Shown here one piece after another: positions 5,264 through 6,500 of a stretch of 6,500 nucleotides of DNA (positions are counted from its first letter, which is position 1; each line of letters begins with the position of its first letter). The translations under genes and the position numbers were made by a program. The stretch is from Anderseniella sp051010195 (GTDB lineage: Bacteria > Pseudomonadota > Alphaproteobacteria > Rhizobiales > Aestuariivirgaceae), in assembly GCA_051010195.1 (NCBI GenBank), contig JBPCVV010000043.1, positions 1-6,500 of the forward strand. Direction: 5' to 3'. The notes under the pieces are model-generated. The model was not told the DNA's origin and ran no database searches. It saw only the letters and a program-made list of their open reading frames with translations.

Positions 5264-5690
5264 TCATCCGGTCGGATCCGGGTGCCGAGGGCAGACTGGT
5301 GGTTGAAAGCTGCAAATGGGCGTTGGGAAAGAACCAGCCGCTCCTGCAATTCGCGCCGGCGAGGCGGTCTTGAACTTAATGTTCTTGATCAAGTGGAATT
5401 GCAGTATCTGGCCGCGGATTTATCAATCGTGGCGTGGAGCGGGATAATCGATCAACAAACACACGATTCAAACGAACTATCTAATTAGCTGTTATATTTA
5501 TGTTTTTCGATTATTTTTGAGGATGTGAATCAAGCACTGAACGGTCGAATTGCAACGGCACGCCGGCGGTTGTCTAGCCATGTTTTTGATGCTGGACAGC
5601 GTGTACGAACATTTCCGCGCTTAGCAGAAAGAAGGCAGCGCGGAGATGGCCCGGCTGCCTTCCTGTCACTTACAGATTGCTGTCAGCGGT
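5264..5690. other. Intergenic region with no convincing gene
   Basis: 427 bp between two convergent genes. An AT-rich stretch lies at about 5460-5520, including the 8-bp palindrome CTAATTAG at 5481-5488. Two GTG-initiated plus-strand frames (from 5282 and 5525) lack properly spaced ribosome sites and resemble nothing known. The right part contains the terminator of the small secreted protein gene. Confidence 0.55.
5631..5662 (-). terminator. Rho-independent-like terminator of the small secreted protein gene
   Basis: Arms GAAGGCAGC (5631-5639) and GCTGCCTTC (5654-5662) form a perfect 9-bp stem with a 14-nt loop, 28 bp after the stop at 5691. On the minus strand the stem is followed by TTTCTG, a short U-rich run. 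On the plus strand no T run follows, so it serves the minus-strand gene. Confidence 0.65.
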
Positions 5691-6014
5691 TCAGTAAAAC
5701 CCGTTGCGGCACCTGTAGTAGCGGTTCCACCAGTAGCGGCGGCCCGTGCGGCGTGCTTTCCGCTTCAGCCAGCGGCACTTGCGCCAGCGGTGGCCGTGGC
5801 CCCAGTGTCCGCCACCACCCCAGCCACCATGCCAGTGGCCGCCCCAGCCGTGGGCCAGCACGACACCGGCAGGTGCGGTTGGGATGGCAGTCGCAGTGCT
5901 TGCCGCTGTAGCGGCAGACATGCCGGCGGCAACAGTTGCATTGGCCGATGGTACGGCGGTGAAAGCGGCAGCTGCAACAATCGCTACTGCCATGAGGTTT
6001 TTCTTGTTGATCAT
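5691..6014 (-). CDS. Small secreted Gly/His/Trp-rich protein of unknown function
   Basis: A 107-residue protein with a classical Sec signal peptide: MINKK, a hydrophobic AVAIVAAAAFTAV core, and a cut likely after SANA (residue 26). The mature protein begins with an Ala/Thr-rich linker, then a Gly/His/Trp block at about 55-76 (HGWGGHWHGGWGGGG region), then a basic, aromatic tail with C80 and C102 that could form one disulfide, ending RCRNGFY. Similar short GHWG-rich secreted proteins with a basic Cys-containing end are common hypothetical proteins in rhizobia-like bacteria; no function is established that I can name. A weak GGAA lies about 10 nt before the ATG. A terminator hairpin follows the stop. 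It is the second Gly-rich exported protein in the window, but it has few serines and no obvious tie to the kinase cassette. Confidence 0.72.
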   Translation of the reverse strand: MINKKNLMAVAIVAAAAFTAVPSANATVAAGMSAATAASTATAIPTAPAGVVLAHGWGGHWHGGWGGGGHWGHGHRWRKCRWLKRKARRTGRRYWWNRYYRCRNGFY

Positions 6015-6130
6015 GGTTTCAGTTTCCGTTCGTTGGTCAAAGTGCCCGACCCGTTGATCAGCACATTGACAAACACCGGCTGAATGTTACCTGAAATTCA
6101 TGTTCATCCACGGTTCAGATTTTTGCCATG

Positions 6131-6146
6131 GTTGGCTGCTGCCAAC
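6131..6146. repeat. Short inverted repeat GTTGGC-TGCT-GCCAAC
   Basis: Perfect 6-bp arms with a 4-nt spacer, 117 bp upstream of the small secreted protein start. It could be an operator or a chance hairpin. Confidence 0.35.
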
Positions 6147-6215
6147 ACAATTGCTCGGACGCGGCGGCGCACACATTGTACCAGTTGGCGACGTGACGGC
6201 CGATGACGAATCAAT

Positions 6216-6500
6216 ATGATCTTCACCGAGATCACCTCTCACTCTTCGGTGCTCACACAAAGGCTATCCACAGCGTTGCAACGTATGCGTTCGAATTTTC
6301 GCCGCTCACGCGGCCCCATGTGGGTAACCATTGTGTTGCCATGGCATCATCATCATTTTGCCGCTCTTGCGGCACGTCGTGTACACGACGGCATGTGGTG
6401 CAAGGCTTGCGGTGAGTTGAGTATTCTTCATCCCCAGGAGCGGGCCTTGAGGCGGGTCTTCTTTGCAGAGCACATCGCCGTCGTCACATGCCGTCGCTGG
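6216..6500 (+). CDS. Possible partial reading frame with a CxxC motif, right end cut by window
   Basis: An open plus-strand frame runs from ATG 6216 through 95 codons to the window edge without a stop. The last third reads like protein: MWCKACGELS with C62 and C65, then HPQERALRRVFFAEHIAVV and TC at 92, which would suit a small zinc-ribbon-like fold. The first half (for example four His in a row at 44-47) is less convincing. There is no clear ribosome site before 6216, and internal ATGs at 6285, 6318 or 6393 may be the true start. Two near-identical GC hairpins lie in it, and they are read in ways that give unrelated peptides (RRSRG and AALAA), which argues for noncoding repeats. It could be a real gene beginning around 6393, a degraded gene, or noncoding DNA. 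No family is recognised. Confidence 0.3.
   Translation, partial: MIFTEITSHSSVLTQRLSTALQRMRSNFRRSRGPMWVTIVLPWHHHHFAALAARRVHDGMWCKACGELSILHPQERALRRVFFAEHIAVVTCRRW
6301..6373. repeat. Two near-identical hairpins GCCGC-TCNN-GCGGC
   Basis: GCCGC-TCAC-GCGGC at 6301-6314 and GCCGC-TCTT-GCGGC at 6360-6373, each preceded by ATTTT (with one extra C in the first). Two copies 59 bp apart suggest a small dispersed repeat or paired protein-binding sites. Confidence 0.45.
6375..6390. repeat. Perfect 16-bp palindrome CGTCGTGTACACGACG
   Basis: A fully self-complementary 16-mer with no spacer, directly after the second GCCGC hairpin. It may be a binding site for a dimeric regulator or part of the same repeat cluster. 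Confidence 0.5.

Noticed and set aside
5525..5911. Plus-strand Ser/Gly/Cys-rich frame from a GTG
   Set aside because: The GAGG before it is too close to the start, and most of the frame is antisense to the small secreted protein and its terminator.
6203..6415. 70-residue plus-strand frame in the right-end region
   Set aside because: It overlaps the alternative open frame that continues to the edge, has no ribosome site, and shows no recognisable product.

Overview
The window is GC-rich and compactly coded, with short intergenic gaps. The gene content (a short NIPSNAP protein, a long-form ArsR-type regulator with HLAG motifs, an EamA exporter, a Tat-type signal, and a small secreted Gly/His/Trp protein of the kind common in rhizobia-like bacteria) suggests a chromosomal segment of an alphaproteobacterium. 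This assignment is an inference from protein style, not from a marker gene.

Layout. (1) Positions 1-1261, minus strand: a NIPSNAP-family protein followed closely by an EamA/DMT inner-membrane transporter that runs off the left edge. (2) Positions 1337-2032, plus strand: an ArsR-type winged-helix regulator, divergent from the NIPSNAP gene across a 75-bp gap that holds two inverted repeats. It is the obvious candidate regulator of that pair and of itself. (3) Positions 2013-4103, minus strand: a three-gene cassette with a glycine-rich repeat protein (Tat-like signal, TTG start, very strong ribosome site) first, then an HPr-kinase-like protein, then a PqqD-family protein overlapping the kinase by ATGA. 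The pqqD-like gene overlaps the end of the ArsR gene tail to tail by 20 bp. (4) Positions 4104-4453: a 350-bp divergent intergenic region carrying control signals for the cassette. (5) Positions 4454-5263, plus strand: an alpha/beta hydrolase with an Asp nucleophile, epoxide hydrolase/dehalogenase-like. (6) Positions 5264-5690: no convincing gene, but a terminator for the next gene. (7) Positions 5691-6014, minus strand: a small secreted Gly/His/Trp-rich protein. (8) Positions 6015-6500: mostly uncertain, with an open frame running off the right edge, two near-identical small hairpins and a perfect 16-bp palindrome.

The most interesting element is the 2013-4103 cassette. HprK-like kinases and PqqD-like recognition domains occur together in peptide-modification (RiPP-type) gene clusters. 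Here they follow a large, exported, repetitive Gly/Ser/Arg/Lys protein rather than a short peptide. A perfect hairpin lies between the presumed substrate gene and the enzyme genes, and a second hairpin covers part of the substrate gene's ribosome site. The working hypothesis is a dedicated serine-phosphorylation or related modification system for a cell-envelope or extracellular Gly-rich polymer. No radical SAM enzyme, cyclase, protease or dedicated transporter is seen with it.
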